Notes: a model not told the origin generated them from the sequence alone. Positions 1 through 9,595 are shown, numbered from the stretch's first letter. The stretch: DNA of 64,000 nucleotides from Paraphotobacterium marinum (GCF_002216855.1 NZ_CP022355.1:1344695-1408694); one strand, 5' to 3'. Translations and numbers: made by a program.

Positions 1-535
1 GAAGAAAGTTTATGATTATGCAAGTTATGTCACTGTCAATATTTCTTCTCCAAACACCCCTAATTTAAGAGATTTGCAATATGGACAGGCATTTGATGAT
101 TTGATTGAGTCTCTCAAAATGGAACAAATGAATCTTAACGAAGAATCTGGAAAATACGTTCCACTTGTAATTAAAATTGCACCAGATGTAAATGAGGATT
201 ATATTTCGTCAATTTCAAAAGTTTTGATCAAAAACAAGGTAGATGGTGTAATTGCAACAAATACGACTATAGACAAGTCACTTATTGAAGGTTTAGATTT
301 TTCTAATGAAGAGGGTGGGTTGAGCGGAAGACCTCTATTAGACAAAAGTAACAAAATTATTTCAAGATTTTATATGGAATTGAAGGATGAAATTCCAATA
401 ATTGGTGTTGGTGGTATTGATGGTTCCGTTTCTGCGAAACAAAAAATTCAATCAGGAGCGAAATTAGTTCAATTATATTCATCTTTTATTTACCAGGGAC
501 CTTCAGTTTTGAAATCAGTAATAAAAGCTTTTTAA
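1..535 (+). CDS. pyrD: Dihydroorotate dehydrogenase (quinone), C-terminal part
   Basis: Fourth step of de novo pyrimidine synthesis: oxidises dihydroorotate to orotate and passes electrons to quinone at the inner membrane. The reading frame is open from base 2, so the N-terminal half lies outside the window. Visible class 2 DHODH landmarks are the FMN/orotate-binding stretch YVTVNISSPNTPNLR (before position 75), the VIKIAPD strand, the ATNTTI motif, GGLSGRPL and the phosphate-binding IIGVGGI...GAKLVQLYSSFIYQGP segment. The terminal helix is short and the gene ends in TAA at 533-535. It is followed by zapC, the usual neighbour in Enterobacterales/Alteromonadales. Certain apart from the missing 5' part. 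Confidence 0.95.
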   Translation, partial: KKVYDYASYVTVNISSPNTPNLRDLQYGQAFDDLIESLKMEQMNLNEESGKYVPLVIKIAPDVNEDYISSISKVLIKNKVDGVIATNTTIDKSLIEGLDFSNEEGGLSGRPLLDKSNKIISRFYMELKDEIPIIGVGGIDGSVSAKQKIQSGAKLVQLYSSFIYQGPSVLKSVIKAF

Positions 536-601
536 GTTTCCTCTTTTAATTTTTTTAAAAAACACTATAGTATCTCCATGATTGTAAAGAAGTGGAATAC
601 T

Positions 602-1141
602 ATGGATAAGCCTCAGATTGATTGGAGTTGGAGCTTTAGAGATGAATTGAAATCACTAGTGCTCTTAAGCTCTGATAAAAGAGAATTTAAATTAAACTTA
701 TGTGAAAAAAATATAGGTCATTTATCTTTTGTAAATAGACAGTTTACGGTTGATGACGCTTCAAATTTTGATGAGTTTCATGATGCTATTTCTTGTTTTG
801 AATATACAGATGATATTAAGTTTCATATTATTTTGCATGCAATAGCATGTAAAAACTTTCAAAAGCCCATGATGCCTAAAAGTTGGTTTTTTAAAGAGCA
901 AGATCAGCCTTTGAGTCCACAAAATGCAGAAATTGTTACACTCACGTGTTTAGCAGGTGATACCTCAAGATTTTTAGTGATAGACTCTTCTGAGTCAGCT
1001 TCTTTATTGCTGTTAATCGAGCAAAAAGGCATACACTTAAATTCCAATAAAAGGTTGGAGTTCTGTGAATGTATTAAAGTAATGAATAATAGATTGAGGC
1101 TATTTATAAAAGAACCTAAAATAATGGATTTGGTTGGTTGA
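602..1141 (+). CDS. zapC: Cell division protein ZapC
   Basis: ZapC binds FtsZ and promotes lateral bundling of Z-ring filaments in the cytoplasm. The product resembles ZapC along its length: the WSWSFRDE start, the MPKSWFF centre (residues about 90-97), and the C-terminal CIKVMNNRLR helix that matches the family's conserved KIMNDRL end. I prefer the ATG at 602 (product about 179 residues, as in E. coli) over the in-frame ATG at 578, because an AAGAAG-type ribosome site precedes 602 and none precedes 578. The pyrD-zapC-rlmL order is standard for this clade. A strong terminator follows. Confidence 0.85.
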   Translation: MDKPQIDWSWSFRDELKSLVLLSSDKREFKLNLCEKNIGHLSFVNRQFTVDDASNFDEFHDAISCFEYTDDIKFHIILHAIACKNFQKPMMPKSWFFKEQDQPLSPQNAEIVTLTCLAGDTSRFLVIDSSESASLLLLIEQKGIHLNSNKRLEFCECIKVMNNRLRLFIKEPKIMDLVG

Positions 1142-1172
1142 TAGTACAATGAAATAATACTAATTAAGCGGG

Positions 1173-1224
1173 AAAAACCAACAAAAATCGTGATCCATGT
1201 CACGTTTTTTGTTGGTTTTTTTTT
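1173..1224 (+). terminator. Rho-independent terminator after zapC
   Basis: An inverted repeat pairs AAAACCAACAAAAA (from 1174) with TTTTTTGTTGGTTTT, with an inner CGTGA/TCACG helix, and is followed directly by an eight-to-nine-T run. The placement just after the zapC stop makes it the end of the pyrD-zapC transcript. Purine-rich sequence on the left arm also allows function in reverse. Confidence 0.75.
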
Positions 1225-1284
1225 CAAAGATAGTCTAATTTTTTAATTTTTTAATAATTTTTTCAATAAAAAATTCCTGCTTTT

Positions 1285-1319
1285 AAACAAGGTGTTAGTC
1301 ACAGACTAACATCTTGTTT
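1285..1319. repeat. Long near-perfect hairpin upstream of rlmL
   Basis: AAACAAGGTGTTAGTC (1285-1300) and GACTAACATCTTGTTT (1304-1319) form a 16-bp stem with one G-T pair and a 3-base ACA loop. The right arm is followed by GTTTTCAT, not a clear U tract. It sits 60 bases after the zapC terminator and about 110 bases before the rlmL start. It could be a second terminator, a leader hairpin for rlmL, or a solitary palindromic element. The function cannot be settled from sequence. Confidence 0.5.
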
Positions 1320-1431
1320 GTTTTCATATTGCTCAAATTTTATTTGTTTACTATAGGAAACAATTTAATTTAATATTGTTATAAGTCTTTTTGATATATA
1401 ATTAATGAAATTTTTTTGGGGTTTTATAATT

Positions 1432-3557
1432 ATGCAAAAATATATTGCAATAGTTGCACATGGTCTAGAACAGCTAGTTTTTGATGAAATAAAGATTCTC
1501 GGTGGACAGAGTATAAATATTGTTTTTGCTGGTGTAACTTTTGAAGCAGAAAATAGTATAGCTTATGAGTTATGCCTATCTAGCAAATTTGCTTCTAGAA
1601 TTGTACAAATTTTAGCAGTAGGGACAGTAAAAAATGATAAAGACTTATATGATTTATCCTATTCGTTATCATGGGAAAAATATTTGATAGTAGAAACTCC
1701 TTTGTAATTGATTTTAAGGGCACAAACAAATCAATAAATAACAGTTATTATGGTGCGTTGAAGTTAAAGGATAGTATTGCTGACAGGTTTTTAAACATAC
1801 AAAATGAACCTATAAACGTTGATAAAGAAAACCCTGACTTTAGAATCCATGCTAGATTAATCAAAAATGAAGTGACCATTGGGTTTGATTTGTGTGGCGA
1901 ACCGCTTCATCAGAGGGGGTATCGTTCAGAAAGTGGGATTGCTCCTCTAAGAGAAACACATGCAGCTGCTTTAATTGAGAAGTCAAAATGGGATGTAGAA
2001 CAGTTTTTAATGGATCCGATGTGCGGTTCAGGAACAATATTGATAGAGGCTGCACTTCAAAAAAAGAACATACCTGTAAACTTTTTTAGAAAAAAATGGG
2101 GATTTCAATTTTTAAAAAATTTTGACAGTAATGTTTTTATCAATGTAAAAGAAAATTTAAAAAAATCATTTAAAAATAACTTCGAAGAAAAATCTATTAT
2201 TGGTTTTGATTCTTCTTCAAAAGTAATAAACATAGCAAAAAAAAATGCAAGAATTGCACAAGTCTCAGATATTATTGAATTTAAGGTACAAAATATCGAT
2301 GATTTAGAATCAATACCTCATTTTAACAATGGAATAATTATATCTAATCCACCGTATGGTGAAAGAATGGGGTCTCACACTGACTTAATTAAACTTTATA
2401 CTAAACTAGGTTCAAAATTAAAAATGTTTTTCGGGGGATCAAATGCCTTTATTTATTCATCAAACGAAGAATTATTAAACTGTTTAGGAATGAGGGCATT
2501 TAAAAGCTTTAAACTTAGAAACGGAAAACTTGATTGTATTTTGAAGTCATATTCGATAAAAGCTCGAGAGTATGAAGAATATAACGAGGGTACTTCAGAT
2601 AATAATGCGAACTTAAATATTGCAATAGATTTTCAAAATAGATTAAAGAAGAATATTAAATTAATTTCTAAGTGGGCAAAAAGTGAAAATGTACATGCCT
2701 ATAGAATTTATGATGCTGATTTACCTGATTATAAAGTTGCGATAGATAAATATAATGATTATTTCGTTGTACAAGAGTATGCGGCTCCTAAAAAAATAGA
2801 TGAAAAAAAAGCAAAAAGAAGGCTTACAGACATCTTAAGAGTTTTGATGGAAGTTACTAATTCTGATCCTAATAAAATATGTCTAAAACATAGAGAAAGA
2901 AAGTCTGGAAAAAGTCAATACGAAAAAATTTCATCAAACAATAACTTTATGAATATATCAGAAAATAACTTAAAGTTTATGGTTAATTTACATGATTATC
3001 TTGATACTGGTATTTTTTTAGATCATCGTAAAACAAGACAACTAATTTACAAAATGTCTGCAAACAAAGATGTTTTGAATCTTTTTGCATACACCGGTTC
3101 AGCCTCAGTATATGCTGCTGCAGGTAAAGCAAAATCTGTTGTCACGGTAGATATGTCTAAAACATACTTAGATTGGTCAAAAAGTAATATGAAATTGAAT
3201 GGTTTTATTGGGAGTCAATATAAATTTGAGAATGCAAACTGCATGTTATGGCTTCAAAAAAATACTATGAAATTTGATTTTATTTTTATTGATCCACCAA
3301 CATTTTCAAATTCCAAGAAAATGGAAAATACGTTTGAAGTAGAAAGAGATCATGTGGATTTATTATTATTAGCATCTAATTGTTTGAAACAAGATGGAGT
3401 TATACTTTTTACAAATAATAAAAGAAACTTTAAGTTAAATAATGAATTACTTAATAGTAATGGTTTATCTGCTAAGGAAATTACTAATTCTACAATACCT
3501 GAAGACTTTAAAAGAAATAAAAAAATACATAATAGTTGGTTATTAAATTTTAAATAA
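1432..3557 (+). CDS. rlmL: 23S rRNA m2G2445/m7G2069 methyltransferase RlmKL (one-base frameshift)
   Basis: Bifunctional SAM-dependent enzyme that methylates G2445 and G2069 of 23S rRNA. Order: THUMP domain, N-terminal N2-G methyltransferase with the LDPMCGSG-like motif (MDPMCGSGTILIEAA) and catalytic SNPPYGER, then the C-terminal RlmK domain with NLFAYTGSASV, VTVDMSK and DFIFIDPPTFSNS. I place the start at ATG 1432 (MQKYIAIVAHGLEQ), preceded by a GGGG-rich ribosome site. The frame breaks in an A5 run at 1676-1680. One extra A restores SWEKIFDSRNSFVIDFKGT, exactly the family sequence, so this is a sequencing error or a very recent lesion rather than old decay. uup follows after 15 bases, probably in the same operon. 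Confidence 0.9.
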
Positions 3558-3572
3558 AAGGATATCATTATC

Positions 3573-5479
3573 GTGTCATTAATACGGTTGCAATCAGCTC
3601 ATTTAGCATTTGGTGATGCGCCATTGCTAAACTCAGAAGAACTAAATATCTATTCTAAAGAAAGATTATGTCTTGTTGGTAGAAACGGCTCAGGGAAATC
3701 CACATTATTAAAAGTTTTAATGGAAGAAATTAAACTTGATGACGGTAAATTAGAAAAACAACAAGGAATAAAATTATCTAAGTTAGAGCAAGATCCACCT
3801 CAAAGCATTGATACTTCCGCTTATGACTTTGTATCAGATGGTTTATCAGAAATTGGTAGGTTGTTATCGAAATATCATAATTTAATTACTAATACTAAGG
3901 ACATAGACGTTTCCAATTTAGATAAGTTGCAATCTCAAATTGATGCTAAAGATGGTTGGTCAATTGATTATAGAATTAAATCTATCCTAGAGTCTCTAAA
4001 TATAAACCCAGATCTTAATTTGAAAAATTTATCAGGGGGGTGGAAGAGAAAACTTGCTTTAGCAAAGGCTTTAGTCTCTGAACCAGACATCTTATTATTA
4101 GATGAGCCTACTAATCATCTGGATATTGAAACAATTTCTTGGCTTGAAAGTTTCTTGCTTAAGTTTAAAGGTGCGATTGTATTTATTTCTCATGATAGAA
4201 CATTTATATCCAAATTGGCCACAAGAATTGTTGATTTAGATAGGGGTAACTTATCTTCTTGGCCGGGAAATTATGATGAGTATTTAGCAGGTAAGGAGGA
4301 TGCTTTAAGAATTGAGCAAGAAAAAAATGCTCTCTTTGATAAGAGGCTAGCCCAAGAAGAAGTTTGGATTAGACAAGGAATTAAAGCCAGAAGAACAAGA
4401 AATGAAGGTCGTGTTAGAAGATTAAAAGCTTTAAGAGGTGAATTTAAAGAAAGAAGGAAAGTGCAAAGCAATGTCAACTTTACTGTTCTTGAAGCATTAC
4501 AGAGTGGTAAGATTATTTATGAAGTAGAAAATGTTAATGTTTCAATTAGTGATAAAGTAGTTATTAAAGACTTTTCTTGTTTAATTAGTCGTGGCGATAA
4601 AATTGCTTTAGTTGGTAAGAATGGCTCAGGTAAAAGTACATTAATTAAATTACTAATGGGACAAGTCAAAGACTTCGAAGGGAAAATAAAAGTCGGTACT
4701 AATCAAAGTATTGCTTATTTTGATCAATACAGAGAACAATTAGATACAAGTAAAACTGTTATTGAAAATTTGGCTGATGGAAAACAAGAAATTACTATCG
4801 CAGGTAAAACTAGACATGCACTTGGTTACTTACAAGATTTCATGTTTACACCTAAGAGAGCACTTTCCCCAGTTAGTATTTTGTCAGGAGGCGAAAAAAA
4901 TAGGCTTTTATTGGCTAAATTGTTTACAAAACCTAGTAATATTATTATTTTAGATGAACCAACAAATGACCTTGATATTGAGACATTAGAGTTACTCGAA
5001 GATTTGATTTTAAAATATGATGGCACAGTTATTATTGTTAGTCATGATAGATACTTTTTGGATAATACAGTGACTTCAACTTGGTTTTTTGATGGAAAAG
5101 GGCATATTTCAATGTATCCTGGTGGTTATTCCGATGCATATCATCAATTTTCTCATATTTATAATAAACAAAAACAGCCTTCATCAGATTCAAATATTTC
5201 TAACAATATAGTGAAAAAGAAAAAAAGCAATAATGTCAAAACTAAGCTATCATATAAAGAACAAAAAGAGTTAGAAGAGCTGCCTAAGTTAATTGAAGAA
5301 CTTGAATTTAATCAAGGGCGATTACAAAATGAAATCAACTCTCCTGATTTTTTTTCTCTACCAAGTGAGCAAACCAAAAGTACACTTGATGAGCTAAAAA
5401 AATAGACCAAGACCTAGATAATACTTATAAACGATGGGAGGAACTTGAAAGCTTAAAAGAAAGCTTGGAAAAGGGTTAG
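3573..5479 (+). CDS. uup: ABC-F ATPase Uup (frameshift near the 3' end)
   Basis: Cytoplasmic ABC-F protein with two ATP-binding cassettes and a DNA/ribosome-binding C-terminal coiled coil; linked to transposon excision control and ribosome function. Cassette 1 has VGRNGSGKST, LSGGWKRK and [11 protein letters not shown]; cassette 2 has VGKNGSGKST, LSGGEKNR and IILDEPTNDLD. The start is GTG 3573 (MSLIRLQSAHLAFGD) after an AAGGA site. The frame stops at 5405 after an A7 run (5396-5402). One extra A continues as IDQDLDNTYKRWEELESL to a TAG at 5477-5479, the expected end of the coiled coil. Only the last 24 residues are affected. It follows rlmL closely and precedes rmf, as in Shewanella-type genomes. 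Confidence 0.92.
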
Positions 5480-5620
5480 GCATTTATTTTTAAATTAGTT
5501 CCAACTAAATTTAAAAACTATAATTCCATAATAATATTTATAAAATGAGAATCTGGTTATTGCTTTTTTTTAAAAAATGGTGCAATTTATAAATTGTGTT
5601 AGTGTAAAGAGGTGAATAGT

Positions 5621-5779
5621 ATGAAGAGACAAAAAAGAGATAAAATGGATAGAGCACATCAAAGAGGATACCAAGCTGGACTTAATAACCACTCCGCTGA
5701 AAGTTGCCCTTATCAATCACTGAATGCTAAGGAGCAGTGGTTAGGTGGTTGGAGAACCGCAAAAAACCACATTGTATAA
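5621..5779 (+). CDS. rmf: Ribosome modulation factor RMF
   Basis: A 52-residue protein that dimerises 70S ribosomes into inactive 100S particles in stationary phase. Starting MKRQKRDKMDRAHQRGYQAG, it then has CPYQSLN and QWLGGWR, diagnostic of RMF over almost its whole length. An AAAGAGGTG ribosome site lies 8-14 bases upstream of ATG 5621. The gene lies between uup and the convergent fabA, its usual place in gammaproteobacteria. The product is basic and has no signal or membrane segment. Identification is secure. Confidence 0.96.
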   Translation: MKRQKRDKMDRAHQRGYQAGLNNHSAESCPYQSLNAKEQWLGGWRTAKNHIV

Positions 5780-5789
5780 ATTTCACGTT

Positions 5790-5810
5790 ATGAAGCTCTG
5801 TGAGCCTCAT
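5790..5810. terminator. Convergent terminator-like hairpin between rmf and fabA
   Basis: ATGAAGCTC (5790-5798), loop TGT, GAGCCTCAT (5802-5810): a 9-bp stem with one G-T pair between the rmf stop and the fabA stop. The 3' flank on the + strand is TAAAATATTT, a weak U tract. It probably ends rmf transcription; strength is uncertain. Confidence 0.5.
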
Positions 5811-5831
5811 TAAAATATTTCTAACGGATGG

Positions 5832-6350
5832 TTAAAAAGCAGAAGGATCTGAAAATAAACCAACTTTGAGATCTTTTGCAACATAAATTTCTTTATCGTC
5901 AGCTAAAACTCTACCATCAGCCACTCCCATAATTAGTTTTCTGTTTATCAGTCTTCTAATTTGAATGTCATAAGTTACTTTTTTAACATTAGGTAAAACT
6001 TGACCAGAAAATTTAACCTCACCGACACCTAAGGCTCTTCCTTTTCCAACACCCCCATGCCAACCTAGATAAAATCCAAGTAATTGCCACATAGCATCTA
6101 GACCAAGACAACCCGGCATCACTGGATCACCTTTAAAGTGACAGTCAAAAAACCATAACCCTGGATTAATGTCTAATTCGGCTAAAATTTCACCTTTACC
6201 ATATAGACCTCCATCTTTAGTTATTTTTTCTATACGATCGATCATTAACATGTTATCTAAGGGTAATTGGGGGCCTTGTTTTCCAAACAGCTCACCTCTA
6301 CCTGCTTGAACCAGCTCTTCATAACTAAATGAATTTTTGTTTGTAAGCAT
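5832..6350 (-). CDS. fabA: 3-hydroxydecanoyl-ACP dehydratase/isomerase FabA
   Basis: Dehydrates 3-hydroxydecanoyl-ACP and isomerises trans-2- to cis-3-decenoyl-ACP, the branch point to unsaturated fatty acids in the cytoplasm. The 172-residue product has the family's full length. The catalytic segment [20 protein letters not shown] carries the active-site His (about residue 71) and the partner Asp (in GLDAMWQL). The N-terminus [17 protein letters not shown] is also diagnostic. It starts at ATG 6350 after an AGGAAAAA-type site. It lies 43 bases downstream of lonH on the same strand. Confidence 0.97.
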   Translation of the reverse strand: MLTNKNSFSYEELVQAGRGELFGKQGPQLPLDNMLMIDRIEKITKDGGLYGKGEILAELDINPGLWFFDCHFKGDPVMPGCLGLDAMWQLLGFYLGWHGGVGKGRALGVGEVKFSGQVLPNVKKVTYDIQIRRLINRKLIMGVADGRVLADDKEIYVAKDLKVGLFSDPSAF

Positions 6351-6392
6351 AATTTTTTCCTATTTTGCCTATATTTTAAAATATATATTAAT

Positions 6393-8042
6393 TTAAATTT
6401 TGTCTAAAAAAAAACGTTTTATTTTACTAAATATTGATTTTTTTATATTTGAGTCATCTAATCTATGTTCAATTAGTGAAATTATACCAACATTATTTTT
6501 GCTATCTTCTAAGTTTTTATCAAATAGGAGTTGTGTTGCATCAGAAACATTATCAACTAACCATATATTAAATAACTTATCATCTATTGCTTGTTGTACA
6601 TCATTTCTGAGACAAACATTTTTTTTATTATTATAAGGTATAATTACACCATGCTCACCATTAAGATTTGTATCTTTACAAATATCATAAAAGGATTCAA
6701 TTTTTTCATTTATACCACCCACAGGACAAACTTTCCCAAATTGGTCAATGGCTCCAGTAACTGCAATATTCTGCTTAAGAGGAATATCACTTAAAGAGCT
6801 TAATAATACGCATAACCCAGCCAAAGAAGCACTATCACCATCAATTTCATCATGAGATTGTTCAATTGTAAATGAAATATTAAAAGGAAGTGGCAGGTTT
6901 TGATTAAGAATATTACTTAAGAAAAAATTTATTATCAACATACCTTTTTGATGTATATTTCCAGCTAGATCAGCCTTATGGTCTATATCAATTATTTCTC
7001 CTTCACCATGAGATATTACTGAAGATATTCTCATTGGTTCACCTATACTCTTTGGATAACCATTTACATCAATAATAGACAGACCATTGATTTGTCCAAC
7101 TTTGGTACCTTCCGTTTCGATTAAAATTTGATTATTTTTAAAATCTTCTTTCAGTAAATCAACCAAATGTGCTTCTTGTTGTGTTTTTTTGGAAATGAAT
7201 AATGATATAGTTTCCTCATCAATAAAATTTGATGTTCTACAAACACTTATTTCTGATAATATATTTTTAAGCCAAGAAATATCCAATAATAAGTGGTTTA
7301 AGTCACCAGTTTTTCTCCAAATTATTTTTAAAAACTCTTGATAAGCACTTAAGTCATTAAATTTAGGGAAGCTATATGTCTCAATCAAATAAGAAATAAA
7401 GTCAAAATATTTTTGGTGGTTACCTTGATTGATTAGAAATATTGAATTTATTGATGAATACATATAATTTTCATAAGTATTTTGTTGCTCTAAATTATCG
7501 AGTAAGCTGAAATCATTCATAGTACCCACTAAAATAAATTTGATCTTAAAAGAAGTGTTACGATCATTTAAGTACGAATGAAATAATTGTTTTTCAACAA
7601 TACTTTTAAATTTTAACCACTCTGATTTTGAGAAGTTTTCAAAAGTCACAGCTGGTATAATTACAATGCGATCTGTAAAACGTTCAAACACGCTCAATAT
7701 TTGAGGATGGTCTTCTATATCATTGCCATGATATCCAAGCAGTTCATTTTTTAGAATAGATGAAAATATAAGGGGTCTGAAAGTGGTTTTCTTTTCGTCT
7801 AGCAAATTACTCAATAAATTTAAATTATCTTCATTTGGAGAAGCATTTATTCTAAGAAATTTATGAAAATTGTTTTCTAATACAAAAGAATCTATTGCCG
7901 ATGAAAGGTTACTATAAATATCAATTAAAATGTTAGAGTCTGTTTTTTTATCTAACGTTATATCTTTAAAAATATTATTTTTGTTGATTTTGGTATATTT
8001 ATGAATCATTTTTATCTTAAAAGATTTTTTTGTGGCCGACAT
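6393..8042 (-). CDS. lonH: Lon-family protease LonH (YcbZ-like)
   Basis: Serine-lysine protease of the Lon family without the usual full Lon N-domain/AAA arrangement. The C-terminal Lon proteolytic domain is clear: DGDSASLAGLCVLLSSL contains the catalytic Ser (about residue 415 of 549), and GGINEKIESFYD carries the catalytic Lys. The N-terminal about 300 residues are weakly conserved and I see no intact Walker A motif, consistent with YcbZ-type proteins. Length is slightly below the E. coli protein (586). Its position between fabA and matP is conserved in Enterobacterales and Alteromonadales. Physiological substrates are not known from sequence. Confidence 0.9.
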   Translation of the reverse strand: MSATKKSFKIKMIHKYTKINKNNIFKDITLDKKTDSNILIDIYSNLSSAIDSFVLENNFHKFLRINASPNEDNLNLLSNLLDEKKTTFRPLIFSSILKNELLGYHGNDIEDHPQILSVFERFTDRIVIIPAVTFENFSKSEWLKFKSIVEKQLFHSYLNDRNTSFKIKFILVGTMNDFSLLDNLEQQNTYENYMYSSINSIFLINQGNHQKYFDFISYLIETYSFPKFNDLSAYQEFLKIIWRKTGDLNHLLLDISWLKNILSEISVCRTSNFIDEETISLFISKKTQQEAHLVDLLKEDFKNNQILIETEGTKVGQINGLSIIDVNGYPKSIGEPMRISSVISHGEGEIIDIDHKADLAGNIHQKGMLIINFFLSNILNQNLPLPFNISFTIEQSHDEIDGDSASLAGLCVLLSSLSDIPLKQNIAVTGAIDQFGKVCPVGGINEKIESFYDICKDTNLNGEHGVIIPYNNKKNVCLRNDVQQAIDDKLFNIWLVDNVSDATQLLFDKNLEDSKNNVGIISLIEHRLDDSNIKKSIFSKIKRFFLDKI

Positions 8043-8180
8043 TATAGAACATAATACTTAATATATATAGATCAATTATAAATTTAGTTATATTTCACAA
8101 TTTAATAATGTTGTGTGGTATTTTATATTGTTGTTAGATACACTGTAACTATGTTTTTATTAAATCTTTTGGGCTTTTGA

Positions 8181-8626
8181 ATGAAGTATGAAAAAATGAG
8201 GAAATAGAAATTCTTTGGATTAAAGATTATTGCAAAAAAAAATATTATGAAAAGGTAATACTGACGAATTCAACGGATAATGAAATCATTCATGATATTT
8301 TTACTAGAATAAATAATGCTAAAAATTATAAAAACTTAAAAAACATTATCCGAGAAAGTTTTAATAGTAATTCACAATTAAAATTAGAGCAGGCTATTAG
8401 AGCAAAGAGAAAAAGATTTTATGATGCACAAAACCAACATACAAAAAAGAAATCAATTGATTTAGAATATGCCGTTTGGAGGAAGTTATCTGATAAGTCA
8501 GTCGAATTAGGCTCGAGCTTATCTGAAACTATTGAATATCTTATTTCTGAAACAAATAAAAAAACTAAAGTCAGCAAAAAGTTTAAAGATATCAAAAAAG
8601 ATCTTAACCATCTTTTAAATCTTTAA
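8181..8626 (+). CDS. matP: Ter macrodomain organiser MatP (start-proximal frameshift)
   Basis: MatP binds matS sites and condenses the replication-terminus macrodomain, linking it to the divisome. From 8198 on the frame encodes AIRAKRKRFYDAQNQHTKKK, SIDLEYAVW and ETIEYLISE, matching the MatP four-helix and ribbon-helix-helix domains to a TAA at 8624-8626. The start MKYEK... at ATG 8181 is out of frame with this by one base at an A6 run (8191-8196). One extra A gives MKYEKNEEIEILWIKDY and a normal length of about 148 residues. It is divergent from lonH, as usual. Either a sequencing deletion or a real lesion. Confidence 0.88.
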
Positions 8627-8731
8627 AAAGATGTAAGTTTATGTAAATTTGGTAAATTTTTGTAAATGATATTGAAAAATTTATTTAAGTAAATAATATG
8701 TTACTTACATTTTAATTAAGGAATTAAATAA

Positions 8732-8964
8732 ATGAAAAAATTATTACTCAGCAGCTTTATTGTCTTAGGTATTTTTTCCAGTTCAGTATTTGCCGTTCAA
8801 ATAAATAAAGTTGTTAAGCATAGATGGGATGGCCCCGTTCATGAAAAGATTATAAAAACTAAGAAATGCTGGCCACATCGAGGTTACTGTAAGATTAAAA
8901 AAGAGTTATTTATTTAAATCGTGATTGGGGTGATAAAGTCACAGTACGCCATGTAGATTATTAA
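8732..8964 (+). CDS. Small exported protein, paralogue 1 (frameshift)
   Basis: Unrecognised small exported protein. MKKLLLSSFIVLGIFSSS is a clear Sec signal peptide with probable cleavage after VFA. The mature part reads HRWDGPVHEKIIK...KKCWPHRGYC. The frame stops at 8917, but an A6 run at 8897-8902 needs one extra A to continue as RVIYLNRDWGDKVTVRHVDY to a TAA at 8964. That extension aligns exactly with the end of the next gene (YLNRDWPDDVRV), which is why I believe the frameshift. Two cysteines may form a disulfide. Pairs in tandem with a lipoprotein paralogue 15 bases downstream. Confidence 0.7.
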
Positions 8965-8979
8965 TGAGGAAATAACTTG

Positions 8980-9219
8980 ATGTTAAAATTAACTTTTCCA
9001 TTGATCGTATTAATTATGTTAGTGGGCTGTTCTGCAAATCCTTATGATGTTCAGCAGCCACCAGATAGAACTGTGAGGACTGTTAAATTTAAATGGAGTG
9101 GTAATATACATAAGAAAATTATAAAAGATAGACAGTGTTGGGATGATTATTGTCAAACAACAAAAAGAACAGTTTATCTTAACAGGGATTGGCCAGACGA
9201 CGTAAGAGTCATGAATTAA
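8980..9219 (+). CDS. Small lipoprotein, paralogue 2 of a tandem pair
   Basis: A 79-residue putative lipoprotein. MLKLTFPLIVLIMLVGC ends in a lipobox (LVGC), then a Pro-rich spacer and the shared family core: KFKWSGNIHKKIIKDRQCW, YCQTTKRTVYLNRDW and DDVRV. The core matches the preceding exported protein at about half of positions, so the two arose by duplication and one became membrane-anchored. The start is ATG 8980 (GAGGA site at 8966-8970), not the adjacent TTG. A hairpin with a short T tract follows. I do not recognise the family; the conserved Trp, His and two Cys may be structural. Confidence 0.75.
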   Translation: MLKLTFPLIVLIMLVGCSANPYDVQQPPDRTVRTVKFKWSGNIHKKIIKDRQCWDDYCQTTKRTVYLNRDWPDDVRVMN

Positions 9220-9228
9220 ATACAGTTA

Positions 9229-9257
9229 GCAGGTAATAAAAACACCTGCTTTAAACA
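9229..9257 (+). terminator. Hairpin after the small lipoprotein gene
   Basis: GCAGGT (9229-9234) pairs with ACCTGC (9244-9249) across an A-rich loop, followed by TTTAAACA. A short stem with a weak U tract, placed 10 bases after the lipoprotein stop. Plausible transcript end for the tandem pair. Confidence 0.5.
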
Positions 9258-9318
9258 AAAAATTTAATGTACTTACTAATATTCCCATCTAGTAGAATTT
9301 TAGAATAATTATCCTCGG

Positions 9319-9345
9319 CTTTAGGTGTTTTTTAACCACCTAAAG
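9319..9345. repeat. Perfect 9-bp inverted repeat in the 9.2-9.6 kb intergenic region
   Basis: CTTTAGGTG (9319-9327) and CACCTAAAG (9337-9345) are perfect complements around a T-rich 9-base spacer. No U tract follows on either side, so it looks more like a protein-binding dyad or RNA hairpin than a terminator. No gene abuts it closely. Function unknown. Confidence 0.45.
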
Positions 9346-9405
9346 TACATTATCATTGCAATTTTAATTTTATTAAAACCTTTATAGAGATATGTTTTGA
9401 TAAGA

Positions 9406-9537
9406 ATGAAAATGTATATCTCAGAAAAAGGTGAAAATTTAACGCACTATAACTTATTATCTGCAAAAAATAATACCATATATTTAATCACCAAAAGGAG
9501 ATAAAAAATGATAAATTACTCTATAACACAAAAATGA
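9406..9537 (+). other. Two overlapping mini-ORFs with a strong ribosome site
   Basis: ATG 9406 opens a 32-codon frame (MKMYISEKGENLTHYNLL...) ending at 9504. Its last codons overlap AAAAGGAG (9493-9500), an ideal ribosome site 7 bases before ATG 9508. The second frame is only nine codons (MINYSITQK, stop 9535-9537) and is followed at once by a terminator hairpin at 9542-9566. This may be a leader-peptide arrangement, or the scar of an internally deleted gene that kept its translation start and terminator. Coding status is unproven. Confidence 0.25.
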
Positions 9538-9541
9538 AAAT

Positions 9542-9566
9542 AACTTAGAAAACACTAATCTAAGTT
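9542..9566. terminator. Bidirectional terminator before the solute-binding protein gene end
   Basis: AACTTAGA (9542-9549) and TCTAAGTT (9559-9566) form a perfect 8-bp stem. On the + strand it is followed by ACTTTTGTTC; on the - strand by ATTTTCATTTTT. It can end the minus-strand gene at 9596 and any + strand transcript of the mini-ORFs. Confidence 0.6.
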
Positions 9567-9595
9567 ACTTTTGTTCTATATTTTTTTATACTCAG

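Noticed and set aside
904-1227. 107-codon minus-strand frame over zapC
   Set aside because: It lies in antisense to zapC and its terminator and has no family-like sequence or ribosome site.
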